Shown: positions 44,061 through 53,027, numbered from the stretch's first letter. The stretch: DNA of 64,000 nucleotides from an uncultured Bacteroidota bacterium (GCA_937928385.1 CALEZD010000121.1:1-64000); one strand, 5' to 3'. Made by a program: numbers and translations. Notes: generated by a model from the letters alone, not told the origin.

Positions 44061-45155
44061 ATGTGTATGCCTGTAAAAGTAGTTGTATCCTTGGTTCTGG
44101 CAGTTGTTTTCCCCTTAACCGGTTTTAGCCAGTTGTCTACCTACGTTAATATGCAAAACCAGGTAATGGTGTGGGACAAAGGGCTGATAAGAAAGATAGA
44201 CTACCTGCCGCCTATTGAAATGAAAACGGGGCGTACAGCAATACCATATATAGACAATGCCCGCTCTTTCAAGATATACTATGGCGGTGGTATGCGTGTC
44301 ATCAATGCGGGGTTTACCAACGAGTTTAAAGTAAGCGATAACCTGGTGGCATATAAAAACAATACGGCATTAAGTGTATTTGATAAAGGCAAAACCAAAC
44401 AATTGTCCACCTTCTGCGAGCAGTATTACCTGGGTGATAGTGTACTGTTGTTTTTTGATGGTATCCGCAGCGAGTACAAAGCATACTACAATGGGGAAGT
44501 GTACCCGATAGAAGGCTTCCTGGCAGGCAACCCGCTGGAGGCCGTAAAGGTGACGGATAATATCGCCGCTTACGATAACTATGCCAACCAGTTCAGGGTC
44601 TTTTTCTGGGGGCAGATAATACCACTGGAAGATTATGCAGTGAATAGCTTTGAAGTAGGTAGAAACACAGTGGGGTATATAGACATCAACAGGAGGTTTA
44701 AGATATTTCATGAGGGGGAAACCTATATTGTAGAGGATTTTCCGCCAAACTCTTACCAGGTAGGCGATAACGTGGTGGCCTATGTTTCCAACGATGGTTA
44801 TTTCAAAGTCTTTTACGACAACAGTATTGAAAGCATTGGTTTCTTTGAGCCATCAGATTACCGGGTAATTGATAATATGGTTTGCTATCGCGACCAGAGC
44901 GGTTACTTCAAGGTCTTTTACAAAGGAAAGATTTACACCCTGGAAAGCTACTATCCTGATAAGTACCAGGTGCAGTATAACTCTATAGCCTATGTAAACA
45001 GGATCGGTATGTTGCGCTTGTTTACCGAAGGGGAAATATTTGATGTGACCAATGCCCAGTTGGAAGACTGGCAGCTCTCCTACGATGTGATTAAATACCA
45101 GGTAGGCAAAAACATGTTCCGTATCTACTACAAAGGAATGGAATACAGCGATTAG
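44061..45155 (+). CDS. Secreted protein built of about nine 35-residue repeats
   Basis: Predicted periplasmic or surface protein of 364 residues with a signal peptide ending TGFSQ; the second ATG at 44067 is an equally good start. Nearly the whole mature chain is a series of about nine units of 35-39 residues with the pattern V-x-DN-x-VAY, about seven residues, FKVFY-x-G-x-IY-x-LE-x-F/Y, and a closing Y-x-V. Examples begin VSDNLVAY, VGDNVVAY, VIDNMVCY, VQYNSIAY. Each unit looks like three or four short beta-strands, so a propeller or solenoid is likely. I do not recognise the family. The stop overlaps the converging NlpC/P60 gene by 4 bases. Confidence 0.8.
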   Translation: MCMPVKVVVSLVLAVVFPLTGFSQLSTYVNMQNQVMVWDKGLIRKIDYLPPIEMKTGRTAIPYIDNARSFKIYYGGGMRVINAGFTNEFKVSDNLVAYKNNTALSVFDKGKTKQLSTFCEQYYLGDSVLLFFDGIRSEYKAYYNGEVYPIEGFLAGNPLEAVKVTDNIAAYDNYANQFRVFFWGQIIPLEDYAVNSFEVGRNTVGYIDINRRFKIFHEGETYIVEDFPPNSYQVGDNVVAYVSNDGYFKVFYDNSIESIGFFEPSDYRVIDNMVCYRDQSGYFKVFYKGKIYTLESYYPDKYQVQYNSIAYVNRIGMLRLFTEGEIFDVTNAQLEDWQLSYDVIKYQVGKNMFRIYYKGMEYSD

Positions 45156-45925
45156 CAATAACGCTTTATTACCCTCAGTTTATGTGTGCGTTTCTTCAGC
45201 GATATGCTGATGATGCCCCCCTGGTCTATCTTGTCTATGACCACGCGCCCGCTGGTATCGGTGGCGTGCAGTATGCTGCTATTGTCCAGCAATATACCTA
45301 CATGTACAATTTTGCCCTCATCATTATCAAAAAAAGCGAGGTCACCTTTATGAGCATGTTGCAGAAAATCTACCTGCTCACCTTCCTCTGCCTGCTGCGC
45401 TGCATCTCTTAATATAGCCTTGCCGCACATTTTAAAAGCCATTTGTGTCAACCCGGAACAATCTATGCCTGCTATGCTGCGGCCACCCCATAGGTAGGGG
45501 GCGTTCATGTAATGCATCGCAGCCTCTACTATGTGTTTAGGTGCAAGTTCTAAGTCCTTAATTGTCAGTTTTTTACCTTTGTATTTTCCATCTTTTTTCT
45601 GTAGCAGTTTCATACCAAATAAGTCGGCGCCCATGGGTATCCATTGTTCGTCCTGTTCATATACCAGCTTGTTTTGGTGTTTGTCTGCTATATAGCGCGG
45701 CGCCTTGCGATAGTCTTTTTTGTGGATGATGGTTAATTGCCCCAGCTTGCACCAGCCAATATAGTCGTCGTGGTCGCAGCGTATTTTAGCCCATTCTTTC
45801 TCATTGATTTCCAGTACTTCAGCTTTTTCGCCAAATAATAACTGATTGACCATTTCGGCCCTGTGAGAAGGCTCTGCCCTTACAGGCATCAACGAAGCAT
45901 TGCAGAAAGCATAGGATAAAACCAT
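45152..45925 (-). CDS. NlpC/P60 (C40) cell-wall peptidase with SH3-like domain
   Basis: Cysteine peptidase of 257 residues, probably cleaving gamma-D-Glu-diamino-acid bonds in muropeptides. An SH3-like domain (about 12-68, ending DDYIGWCKLGQL) precedes a second SH3-like segment and the catalytic NlpC/P60 domain: Cys156 in GIDCSGL, His208 in IVHVGI and a polar His220 in ILHAT. No convincing signal peptide is seen, so it may act in the cytoplasm on recycled peptides, like YkfC. The frame is open 30 bases further upstream (45955); the ATG at 45925 is a choice. Confidence 0.85.
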   Translation of the reverse strand: MVLSYAFCNASLMPVRAEPSHRAEMVNQLLFGEKAEVLEINEKEWAKIRCDHDDYIGWCKLGQLTIIHKKDYRKAPRYIADKHQNKLVYEQDEQWIPMGADLFGMKLLQKKDGKYKGKKLTIKDLELAPKHIVEAAMHYMNAPYLWGGRSIAGIDCSGLTQMAFKMCGKAILRDAAQQAEEGEQVDFLQHAHKGDLAFFDNDEGKIVHVGILLDNSSILHATDTSGRVVIDKIDQGGIISISLKKRTHKLRVIKRYC

Positions 45926-46122
45926 TATGTAAGCCGGGTCTGTTTCTGTACACAATATTACAACCTAATTAACTATTAATCAGTCAATCTTACCTTCCGA
46001 TATACCGAAATCTTTTATTAATTTCGTCCGCTAATATCAAAGCCAAACCGTATTGCTTATTTTTTATATATGGAAAAGGCGTTTAGAAATGGAACAATTT
46101 CAAAGGTTTAAAGTAACACAAA

Positions 46123-47697
46123 ATGGAATCAACAATATTAATTGCTGTCGTCTCAGTGGTGGCAGTCCTTATAGGTATATTTCTTGGTAAACAAATATTT
46201 GCGAAAAACACCCAGAAACAGGTAGAAGAAGCAGAACAGCAGGCTAAAAAACTAACAGAGGACGCAAAACAACTGGCAGAAACCCTTAAGGAAAAGAAAA
46301 TACTGGAAGCCAAAGAGCACTTTCTGCAAAAGAAAAGCGAATATGAGCAGGAGGTAAACAGGCGCAACCAGAAATTGACTGAAAATGAAGGGAAGCTGAA
46401 GCAACTCCAACAGAGCCTGAACGATAAAAACGCAGGACTGCAGAAGCAAATCAACGAGTACAACCAACTGAAAGAGAACCTTGATAAGCAGTTGGAGGTA
46501 GTGAACATCAAGCGTACCGAACTGGAGCGTCACCAGGAAGAGCACATAAAGCGCCTGGAAAAGGTAGCCAACCTAAGTGCTGAAGAGGCCAAAACCGAGC
46601 TGATGGAGGCCGTGAAAGAAGAGGCACGTACCAAGGCCATGTCTCATGTAAAAGAGATAATGGAAGAGGCCAAACTGAACGCGACCAAAGAGGCCAAGAA
46701 AATCGTTATACAAACCATACAGCGTACAGCAGCAGAGCAAACTATTGAGAACGCCATCACGGTCTTCAACCTGGAGACGGACGAAGTGAAAGGGCAGATA
46801 ATAGGCCGCGAAGGGCGTAATATACGTGCTATAGAGGCTGCCACCGGGGTAGACCTGATAATAGACGATACCCCAGAGGCTATCATCCTTTCCTGCTTCG
46901 ACCCCTTCCGTCGTGAGATAGCAAGGCTTTCGCTGCAAAGGCTGGTACAGGACGGGCGTATACACCCCGCACGTATCGAAGAAGTGGTAGAAAAAACCCG
47001 CCGTCAGCTCGAAGAGCAAATCATGGAGATAGGCGAGCGTACTATTATAGAGCTGGGTGTACACGGCCTGCATAAAGACCTGGTACGCCTGGTGGGTAAA
47101 ATGCGTTTCCGCTCTTCTTACGGACAAAACCTGCTGATGCACTCTAAAGAAACAGCTAACCTTTGCGCCACTATGGCTGCAGAGCTGGGGCTGGGACAGA
47201 AAGTGGTGAAACTGGCAAAACGCGCCGGCCTGCTGCACGATATTGGTAAAGTACCCGATGAAGAATCAGAACTGAGCCACGCATTGCTGGGCGCCAAAGT
47301 AGCTGAGAAGTGCGGTGAACATGCAGCCGTTATCAACGCGATAGGCGCCCACCACGATGAAATGGAGATGACCTACATTATCTCACCGATAGTGCAGGCC
47401 TGCGATGCCATCAGCGGCGCACGCCCCGGCGCAAGGCGCGAAATTATGCAGAGCTACCTGCAGCGTATCAAAGACCTGGAGGCGCTGGCAATGGCCTATA
47501 CAGGCGTAGAAAAAGCTTATGCCATACAAGCAGGCCGCGAACTGCGTGTGATAGTAGAAGCAGAGAAAGTGAGCGATGCAGACAGCGACAAACTCTCGTT
47601 TGAGATAGCTGATAAAATACAAAAGGAAATGCAATACCCGGGACAGATAAAAGTAACCGTTATTCGCGAATTGCGGTCGGTGAACATAGCCAGGTAA
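46123..47697 (+). CDS. rny: Ribonuclease Y
   Basis: Membrane-anchored endoribonuclease of 524 residues that starts mRNA decay. An N-terminal helix (about 4-22) is followed by a long coiled coil (about 25-200), a KH domain (about 210-275, GQIIGREGRNIRAIEAATG) and the HD domain with LLHDIGKV and AHHDEME (about 335-430). Length and order match the family. A strong terminator follows at 47721-47755. Confidence 0.96.
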   Translation: MESTILIAVVSVVAVLIGIFLGKQIFAKNTQKQVEEAEQQAKKLTEDAKQLAETLKEKKILEAKEHFLQKKSEYEQEVNRRNQKLTENEGKLKQLQQSLNDKNAGLQKQINEYNQLKENLDKQLEVVNIKRTELERHQEEHIKRLEKVANLSAEEAKTELMEAVKEEARTKAMSHVKEIMEEAKLNATKEAKKIVIQTIQRTAAEQTIENAITVFNLETDEVKGQIIGREGRNIRAIEAATGVDLIIDDTPEAIILSCFDPFRREIARLSLQRLVQDGRIHPARIEEVVEKTRRQLEEQIMEIGERTIIELGVHGLHKDLVRLVGKMRFRSSYGQNLLMHSKETANLCATMAAELGLGQKVVKLAKRAGLLHDIGKVPDEESELSHALLGAKVAEKCGEHAAVINAIGAHHDEMEMTYIISPIVQACDAISGARPGARREIMQSYLQRIKDLEALAMAYTGVEKAYAIQAGRELRVIVEAEKVSDADSDKLSFEIADKIQKEMQYPGQIKVTVIRELRSVNIAR

Positions 47698-47720
47698 TTT
47701 CATGATATTACTATTGAAGC

Positions 47721-47755
47721 ACAGCGCAGGCAATATGCCTGCGCTGTTTTATTTG
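47721..47755. terminator. Terminator between rny and the SbtA-like gene
   Basis: An 11-bp perfect stem (47721-47731 with 47737-47747) has a 5-base loop and a T-rich tail. It terminates rny; use by the converging gene is possible but the minus-strand tail is weaker. Confidence 0.83.
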
Positions 47756-47770
47756 CCCCTGTTGCCATTG

Positions 47771-48733
47771 TTAAAATAATTGAGCTACATAATAATAGAT
47801 AGGCATACCGATTGTAATATTGACCGGAAAAGTAACTGCCAAAGCCATCGGCAGAAATAGTCCCGGATTGGCTTTCGGCACTGTTATTTTCATGGCAGCC
47901 GGCACAGCGATATAAGAAGCACTTGCCGCTAGTATGCCGAAAATAAACCTATCGCTGAACTTTTGGGTAACTAATGCACTGGCGGCTGCAAACACGCAGC
48001 CATTAATTAGAGGTATTATCATCGCAAAGGCGAATGGGAACCATCCATGTTTGAGTAAAGTGCCTATTTTTTTACCACTTACAATGCCCATATCCAGAAG
48101 GAAAATGGCCAGGAATCCTTTGAATATGTCATTTGTAAAAGGTTTTATGCCTTCTGCCTGCTCTGCGTTTGCAAAATATCCTATAAGAAGGCTCCCCATT
48201 ATCAATAGAACACTACCATTTGTCAGTGAGTGTTCTATTGCGTGTCGTTTCTGTATTTCGTCTGTTTTTTCCTTATTGAATACTGATATCAGTACCAGGC
48301 CTGCAATTATAGCTGGAGACTCCATCAAGGCCATTATTGCAACCATGTATCCATGGAGCGTTTCGCCCATACCCTCCAGGTACGAAACTGCAGAAACGAA
48401 AGTAACGGCGCTGACAGAACCATAGGCAGCTGCTATGGCGCCGGCGTCATAGACATTCATATACCGCTTTAGCAGGAAGAATGTATAGATGGGTATTATT
48501 AATGCAATAACAATGCCCAGCATTATCGATCCCAATATTTCCAGGGTAAAGGTTTCGTGAGATAATTCCTGCCCTCCCTTGAATCCGATGGAAAACAGAA
48601 GGTATAGCGATATGAATTTGGATGAACCGGGTGGAATTTCGAGGTCACTTTTTAACTGCACTGCTATTATTCCAAGCAGGAAAAACAGCAGTGCAGGATT
48701 TGTCAGATTATCAATCAGCAGGTTGATGTTCAT
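47771..48733 (-). CDS. SbtA-like sodium-dependent bicarbonate permease
   Basis: Integral membrane protein of 320 residues with about ten helices, resembling the SbtA (formerly DUF897) family: LTNPALLFFLLGIIA at the start, GSVSAVTFVSAVSYLE in the middle and AASASYIAVPAAMK late. In cyanobacteria SbtA is a high-affinity Na+/bicarbonate symporter. Bacterial members outside cyanobacteria are mostly untested, so the substrate is inferred. The gene overlaps the upstream 99-residue gene by 23 bases and is third in a run led by icd. Confidence 0.85.
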   Translation of the reverse strand: MNINLLIDNLTNPALLFFLLGIIAVQLKSDLEIPPGSSKFISLYLLFSIGFKGGQELSHETFTLEILGSIMLGIVIALIIPIYTFFLLKRYMNVYDAGAIAAAYGSVSAVTFVSAVSYLEGMGETLHGYMVAIMALMESPAIIAGLVLISVFNKEKTDEIQKRHAIEHSLTNGSVLLIMGSLLIGYFANAEQAEGIKPFTNDIFKGFLAIFLLDMGIVSGKKIGTLLKHGWFPFAFAMIIPLINGCVFAAASALVTQKFSDRFIFGILAASASYIAVPAAMKITVPKANPGLFLPMALAVTFPVNITIGMPIYYYVAQLF

Positions 48734-49010
48734 TTATTTTTGTTGTTGATAATTGTAATGTAAGCATTGATTGAACATTGAATTTCGCATCTGTATTTTC
48801 GTATTCCATTAGCAGGTCATTTATAGCCCGTCTTGTTTCTTCCAGTTCTTTTATACGTTTTTCTGAATGTTCATCAGGCCGTCCGAACCGTATGTCGTGG
48901 CTGAATGTTTTAAGCTGATGAAATTGAATTTTACTATTGAGAATCGTCAGTAGTATTTCCCTGGCTTCACTTACGGTATAGCTGCTGTCAATAAGTTTAA
49001 ACTGATGCAT
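48711..49010 (-). CDS. Small uncharacterised protein between icd and sbtA-like
   Basis: Cytoplasmic protein of 99 residues, no family recognised. It contains a charged, probably helical stretch (HSEKRIKELEETRRAINDLL) that could form a coiled coil. It starts 33 bases after the icd stop, and its last 23 bases overlap the permease gene in another frame. It exactly fills the icd-permease gap, which supports it being real. It does not resemble SbtB or other PII proteins. Confidence 0.68.
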   Translation of the reverse strand: MHQFKLIDSSYTVSEAREILLTILNSKIQFHQLKTFSHDIRFGRPDEHSEKRIKELEETRRAINDLLMEYENTDAKFNVQSMLTLQLSTTKINEHQPAD

Positions 49011-49043
49011 CTTGTTTATGTTTTTTTTTGTGATGAATAATAT

Positions 49044-50480
49044 TTACTGTCCCTGTCCCAGCGAGTATCCGCGTTCGCCGTTAAATGTGTACAGGTTTTC
49101 CGTTTTTATAGTTTCTATGCTGTGTTCTTCCGCCATACTTAATAATTGTATAATATCTCTGTGCGTAACTTCAGTTTCCTGTTCGGGAGAAAAGCGGCAG
49201 CGCCAGTGGTCGGTGCAGTAAGTTTCTTCAAATCCGTCGGGCCACACCTTTATACCGCGGTTGGTTATCATGCTTAATTTCAGGTTGCTATTGCTTATAG
49301 ATTTCAACTGCTGAGCCAGTGTTTCGGGTTGGTCACCACGCCAGTGCACAAATATGTCAACTCCGGCCAATTCTTTAGCAGCGGGAGATTTACGTTGGTA
49401 TTTTGGCAGCGTTATTTTTCTGTTGCCTGAGGCGGTTGCCCGCATCAATTTTTCAGGATGCATGCCCAGCCGTGCTATTACTGCCGCCGCGAATTCGCTG
49501 GTGCTTGCCTTTTTTATGCTTAGGCCCTCTGTATATACGTCAGCAGTATGTATGCCATCTTCTATGGTTTTCAACCATGCGTTCTCAATTTTTGCAGCTA
49601 CATCAGGTTGGCCTATGTGTTGTAGCATTAATATAGCTCCGTTAAGCAGCCCCGAGGGGTTGGCTATATTTTTACCGGCTATGTCGGGGGCTGAGCCGTG
49701 TATCGCTTCAAACATCGCACACTCTGTCCCGATATTCGAAGAACCTGCTAATCCTACCGAACCTGCTATTTGCGCCGCTACATCCGAAAGGATATCTCCA
49801 TACAGGTTGGGGAGCACCACCACGTCAAAATCTTGCGGCCTGTCTGCAAGCAAGGCCGCCCCTATATCCACTATTCTGTGCTCCATTAATATTTGTGGAT
49901 ATTCGGCCGCTATCTCTTTAAATACCTGGTGAAACAAACCATCTGTTTGCTTCATGATGTTGTCTTTTGTAAAACAGCTCACCTTTTTTCGCCCGTGTTG
50001 TATAGCGTATTCAAAGGCATAACGTACTATTTTCTCGCATCCCGGCCTGCTGATCAGTTTGAGACATTGCACCACTTCGTCTGTCTGCCGGTGTTCTATA
50101 CCAGCATATAGGTCTTCCTCATTTTCTCTGATAATAACTACGTCCATGTTAGGGTGTTTGGATAATATATAGGGCGTGTAGCTTTTGCATGGGCGCACAT
50201 TGGCAAATAAGCCCAGGTATTTCCGTGTGCTTACATTCAGGCTTTTGTAACCACCTCCCTGGGGTGTGGTAATAGGTGCTTTAAGAAATATTTTATTTCG
50301 CCTGATAGTGTCCCAGTCCTCATGCGTAATACCTGAGTTGTTGCCCGACAGGTAAACTTTTTCGCCTATCACTATTTCGTCTGTAGCTATCTGTGCACCT
50401 GCTGCATGCAATATGCTCAACGTAGCATCCATGATTTCCGGCCCTATGCCATCTCCTTTTGCAATTGTTACTCTTGTCAT
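49044..50480 (-). CDS. icd: Isocitrate dehydrogenase, long bacterial type, probably NAD-dependent
   Basis: TCA-cycle enzyme of 478 residues converting isocitrate to 2-oxoglutarate and CO2. Substrate residues are visible with Escherichia coli spacing: Ser80, Asn82, Arg86 and Arg96 (in SLNVSTRKYLGLFANVRP). The metal-binding region NLYGDILSD (about 225-233) and cofactor region HGSAPDIAGKNIANPSG are present. The two specificity positions are Asp266-Ile267, the pair typical of NAD-dependent decarboxylating dehydrogenases; NADP enzymes have Lys-Tyr. The C-terminal extension of about 130 residues is like that of Thermus-type enzymes. It is divergent from the LysR gene and leads the run with the 99-residue protein and permease. 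Confidence 0.92.
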   Translation of the reverse strand: MTRVTIAKGDGIGPEIMDATLSILHAAGAQIATDEIVIGEKVYLSGNNSGITHEDWDTIRRNKIFLKAPITTPQGGGYKSLNVSTRKYLGLFANVRPCKSYTPYILSKHPNMDVVIIRENEEDLYAGIEHRQTDEVVQCLKLISRPGCEKIVRYAFEYAIQHGRKKVSCFTKDNIMKQTDGLFHQVFKEIAAEYPQILMEHRIVDIGAALLADRPQDFDVVVLPNLYGDILSDVAAQIAGSVGLAGSSNIGTECAMFEAIHGSAPDIAGKNIANPSGLLNGAILMLQHIGQPDVAAKIENAWLKTIEDGIHTADVYTEGLSIKKASTSEFAAAVIARLGMHPEKLMRATASGNRKITLPKYQRKSPAAKELAGVDIFVHWRGDQPETLAQQLKSISNSNLKLSMITNRGIKVWPDGFEETYCTDHWRCRFSPEQETEVTHRDIIQLLSMAEEHSIETIKTENLYTFNGERGYSLGQGQ

Positions 50481-50504
50481 AGTTTTTTTATTTCGGTTGC
50501 AAAA

Positions 50505-50522
50505 ATCGATACTGATATTGAT
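50505..50522. promoter_or_regulatory. Candidate LysR operator between icd and lysR
   Basis: ATCGATA, 4 bases, TATTGAT: a 7-bp inverted repeat with one mismatch, in the 85-bp divergent region 25 bases upstream of the icd start. It has the dyad and ATA/TAT core expected for a LysR-type site. Not proven. Confidence 0.45.
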
Positions 50523-50565
50523 ATATTTTTATTTATCTTTAAAATGTCATTGATTAATATATTTT

Positions 50566-51492
50566 ATGAATTATACGCTCAATCAATTAGAGATTTTTTT
50601 AAAGGTGGCTACTACAGGCAGTGTGACAAAGGCTGCAGAAGCAATGCATCTGACGCAGCCCGCTGTCTCTATACAGTTAAAAAACTTCCAGGCACAGTTT
50701 GATATTCCACTTACAGAAGTCATAGGCAGAAATATTTACATCACAGACTTTGGTAAAGAAATAGCCCATGCTGCTGAAACAATTTTAAACCAGGTATATG
50801 CTATCAACTACAAAACCCATGCGTATAAGGGGGAGTTAATAGGTAGATTGAAATTGTCTGTTGTGTCAACAGGAAAGTATGTGATGCCATACTTTCTGTC
50901 AGGTTTCCTGGGGCAGCACCCCGCAGTTGAGCTGGTAATGGATGTAACCAATAAAAGTAAGGTGATTGATAGCCTGGAGCAAAATGAGGTTGATTTTTCG
51001 TTAGTGTCAATACTGCCAACAGCAATGAATACTAACAAAATTGACTTATTGCAGAATAAGTTGTTTTTAGTGGGAAGCGGCAAACTGGATATTAACCTTA
51101 AACAAACGAAAAGAGATTTGTTTAAGGACTTGCCTCTTATTTACAGGGAGCCTGGTTCCGGAACAAGACAAACTATGCAGAGATTTTTCGAAAAGAATAA
51201 CATTACAGTGCAGAAAAAAATGGAACTGACCAGCAATGAGGCTGTGAAACAGGCTGTTATGGCAGGGCTTGGTTATTCTATTATGCCGCTTATCGGTATC
51301 AAGAATGAATTGAAAAATGGAGAATTGCAGATAATACCCGTAAAGGGGTTGCCCATTAAAACCACATGGAGCCTGATATGGCTGAAACAAAAGAGGCATA
51401 CCCATGTGGCTGAGGCATTATTGGATTATATAAGGAAGGAAAAGGAATATATTATCAAGGAAAAGTTTGACTGGTATGAGCAATACCATTAA
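50566..51492 (+). CDS. LysR-family transcriptional regulator
   Basis: Regulator of 308 residues. The N-terminal winged helix-turn-helix is clear (TTGSVTKAAEAMHLTQPAVS at 16-35), and the C-terminal substrate-binding domain (about 90-295) is of the CysB/CbbR type, including REPGSGTRQTMQ. It is divergent from icd with 85 bases in common, so it probably controls the icd-99aa-permease run. The inducer is unknown; CbbR/CmpR relatives that control carbon genes respond to metabolites such as 2-oxoglutarate or phosphoglycolate. Confidence 0.9.
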   Translation: MNYTLNQLEIFLKVATTGSVTKAAEAMHLTQPAVSIQLKNFQAQFDIPLTEVIGRNIYITDFGKEIAHAAETILNQVYAINYKTHAYKGELIGRLKLSVVSTGKYVMPYFLSGFLGQHPAVELVMDVTNKSKVIDSLEQNEVDFSLVSILPTAMNTNKIDLLQNKLFLVGSGKLDINLKQTKRDLFKDLPLIYREPGSGTRQTMQRFFEKNNITVQKKMELTSNEAVKQAVMAGLGYSIMPLIGIKNELKNGELQIIPVKGLPIKTTWSLIWLKQKRHTHVAEALLDYIRKEKEYIIKEKFDWYEQYH

Positions 51493-51513
51493 CTATAGGC
51501 TTAATATAAATTG

Positions 51514-52176
51514 CTACTTTCTCGATACTTTCAATCTCGATTGCTGTAGTTGGTATTGGTACTGGTAGTTGCGTGTGGCTTCCAGTTCCTGCACTATGGC
51601 TTCCATATCACGGTCGTCGCCTGTGGGGTCGTATTCTCTTTTCAGGTTGTGGCTGAAGATGAGCGCTACTGTCTGGAATACCGCTGCAGGCACACCACCT
51701 TTTAACTCCTTCACTATGTTATAGCAACTCTTGCCCGTCTGCCGGTCTATCAACTTCACGAGTACATGCCCCTGGGTAATGGTGAGGTCGGATATCTCCC
51801 CATTGAACCGGCGCTTCAGTTCGTCCTCTACTGATTTCAGGTATTCCCTGCGTTCTTTTTTGTTGTCTTCGCCTATGGCCACCAACACGGAGTCTACATC
51901 TTTGAGTACATCAGCGGCTATGACGGCATAAGGGTACACTTTGTAAACATTGTACTTCAGCCTGTCGTATTTGGCTCTTTTACGCGCCCATTTGCGGGGC
52001 ATTTTATCTTTCACGGTTATTACATCCATATACACCATCGGGTGTACCACTCCATCTATCACTATGCCACCCAGCAGCAGGGTATCATTGCCTTTGGGTT
52101 GGGCATAGCCCGTCCCTATACGTGCCAGCAATACACATAATATAATAGCTATATGTTTAAAAAAACTCGCGGACAT
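51514..52176 (-). CDS. DUF4294-type secreted protein
   Basis: Protein of 220 residues with a signal peptide ending TGYAQ. It shows the pattern of the Bacteroidota DUF4294 family (VYMDVITVKDKMPRKWARKR, YNVYKVYPYAVIAADVLKDV, LVKLIDRQTGKSCY). The function is not known; the family is widespread and often single copy. It faces the LysR gene with 21 bases between stops. Confidence 0.8.
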   Translation of the reverse strand: MSASFFKHIAIILCVLLARIGTGYAQPKGNDTLLLGGIVIDGVVHPMVYMDVITVKDKMPRKWARKRAKYDRLKYNVYKVYPYAVIAADVLKDVDSVLVAIGEDNKKERREYLKSVEDELKRRFNGEISDLTITQGHVLVKLIDRQTGKSCYNIVKELKGGVPAAVFQTVALIFSHNLKREYDPTGDDRDMEAIVQELEATRNYQYQYQLQQSRLKVSRK

Positions 52177-52299
52177 GCCTGGGTAAAGCTCCGATTTTCA
52201 CATAAATATACGGCATTTTGCAGGCCAAATAATCTAAATATTCAGTTAATAATCATAATTAGAATGGTGTAATGAACAAATATTAGCTTGATATTGTAT

Positions 52300-52307
52300 T
52301 ACATTTG
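52300..52307 (+). promoter_or_regulatory. -7 box for the 52327 operon
   Basis: TACATTTG matches the consensus 20 bases before the lipoprotein start. No suitable -33 TTG is at the right distance. Confidence 0.4.
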
Positions 52308-52326
52308 TAGTTCAAATCAACACAAT

Positions 52327-52563
52327 ATGAAAAAATTATTATTTCCGGCAATTGCCGCAATATTATTGTTTACTGCATGCCAGAACAATACTGCACCGCA
52401 GATGACTGAAAACGAAATGCAAGCCAAAGCAGACTCTACTGTTGGCACTAAGCTGGACGAGCTGAACATGCAGGCTTCTGAAGACCTGGACAGAAGAATT
52501 GCTATAGAAGTAAAACCTAAGGCAGACTCGATAGTAGCAGCAAGGGATGCAGCCCACAAATAA
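52327..52563 (+). CDS. Small lipoprotein
   Basis: Lipoprotein of 78 residues: signal ending FTAC (Cys17), then a Gln/Asn-rich linker and a charged helical tail. Short helical lipoproteins of this kind resemble Lpp-like or spacer proteins, but no function is known. The frame is open 39 bases upstream; the ATG at 52327 gives the canonical signal. It is the first gene of a five-gene run (52327-56210) with gaps of 11, 39, 17 and 22 bases. Confidence 0.72.
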   Translation: MKKLLFPAIAAILLFTACQNNTAPQMTENEMQAKADSTVGTKLDELNMQASEDLDRRIAIEVKPKADSIVAARDAAHK

Positions 52564-52574
52564 TCAGTAAATTA

Positions 52575-52988
52575 ATGCTGCCCGACAGCGAACATCCGAT
52601 ATTGTTTTTTGACGGCCTGTGCAATTTGTGCAATCAATTTGTGCAGGTTGTCATTAAGCATGATAAGCAATGTGTATTCAGGTTCTCGTCATTGCAATCA
52701 TCTGCAGGGCAACAGGTGCAGGAGCGCATTCTTAAGGAATCTGGCTCAGTACCCGACAGCCTGGTGTTGCTGTACAAAGGCAGGATATATATTAAATCAG
52801 CCGCTGCGCTGAAAACAGCCTCATTGTTAAAAGGCGTTTATAGTGTTTTAACTATTGGCTATATTTTTCCAAGGCCTGTACGCGATGCCATATATGATAT
52901 AGTAGCCAAATACCGTTATAAATGGTTTGGCAGGCGCGATGTGTGTATGATACCCACGCCCGAATTACAATCAAGATTTTTAGATTGA
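52575..52988 (+). CDS. DCC1-like (DUF393) thiol-disulfide oxidoreductase family protein
   Basis: Protein of 137 residues with the family motif LFFDGLCNLCN (CxxC, about 14-17) and the ending YKWFGRRDVCMIP. The family is thioredoxin-like and named for the DxxCxxC motif. Redox activity is expected but the target is unknown. Second gene of the 52327-56210 run. Confidence 0.85.
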   Translation: MLPDSEHPILFFDGLCNLCNQFVQVVIKHDKQCVFRFSSLQSSAGQQVQERILKESGSVPDSLVLLYKGRIYIKSAAALKTASLLKGVYSVLTIGYIFPRPVRDAIYDIVAKYRYKWFGRRDVCMIPTPELQSRFLD

Positions 52989-53027
52989 CGGGGTTGGTAT
53001 ATGCAATGATACCATTAAATTTGACCT

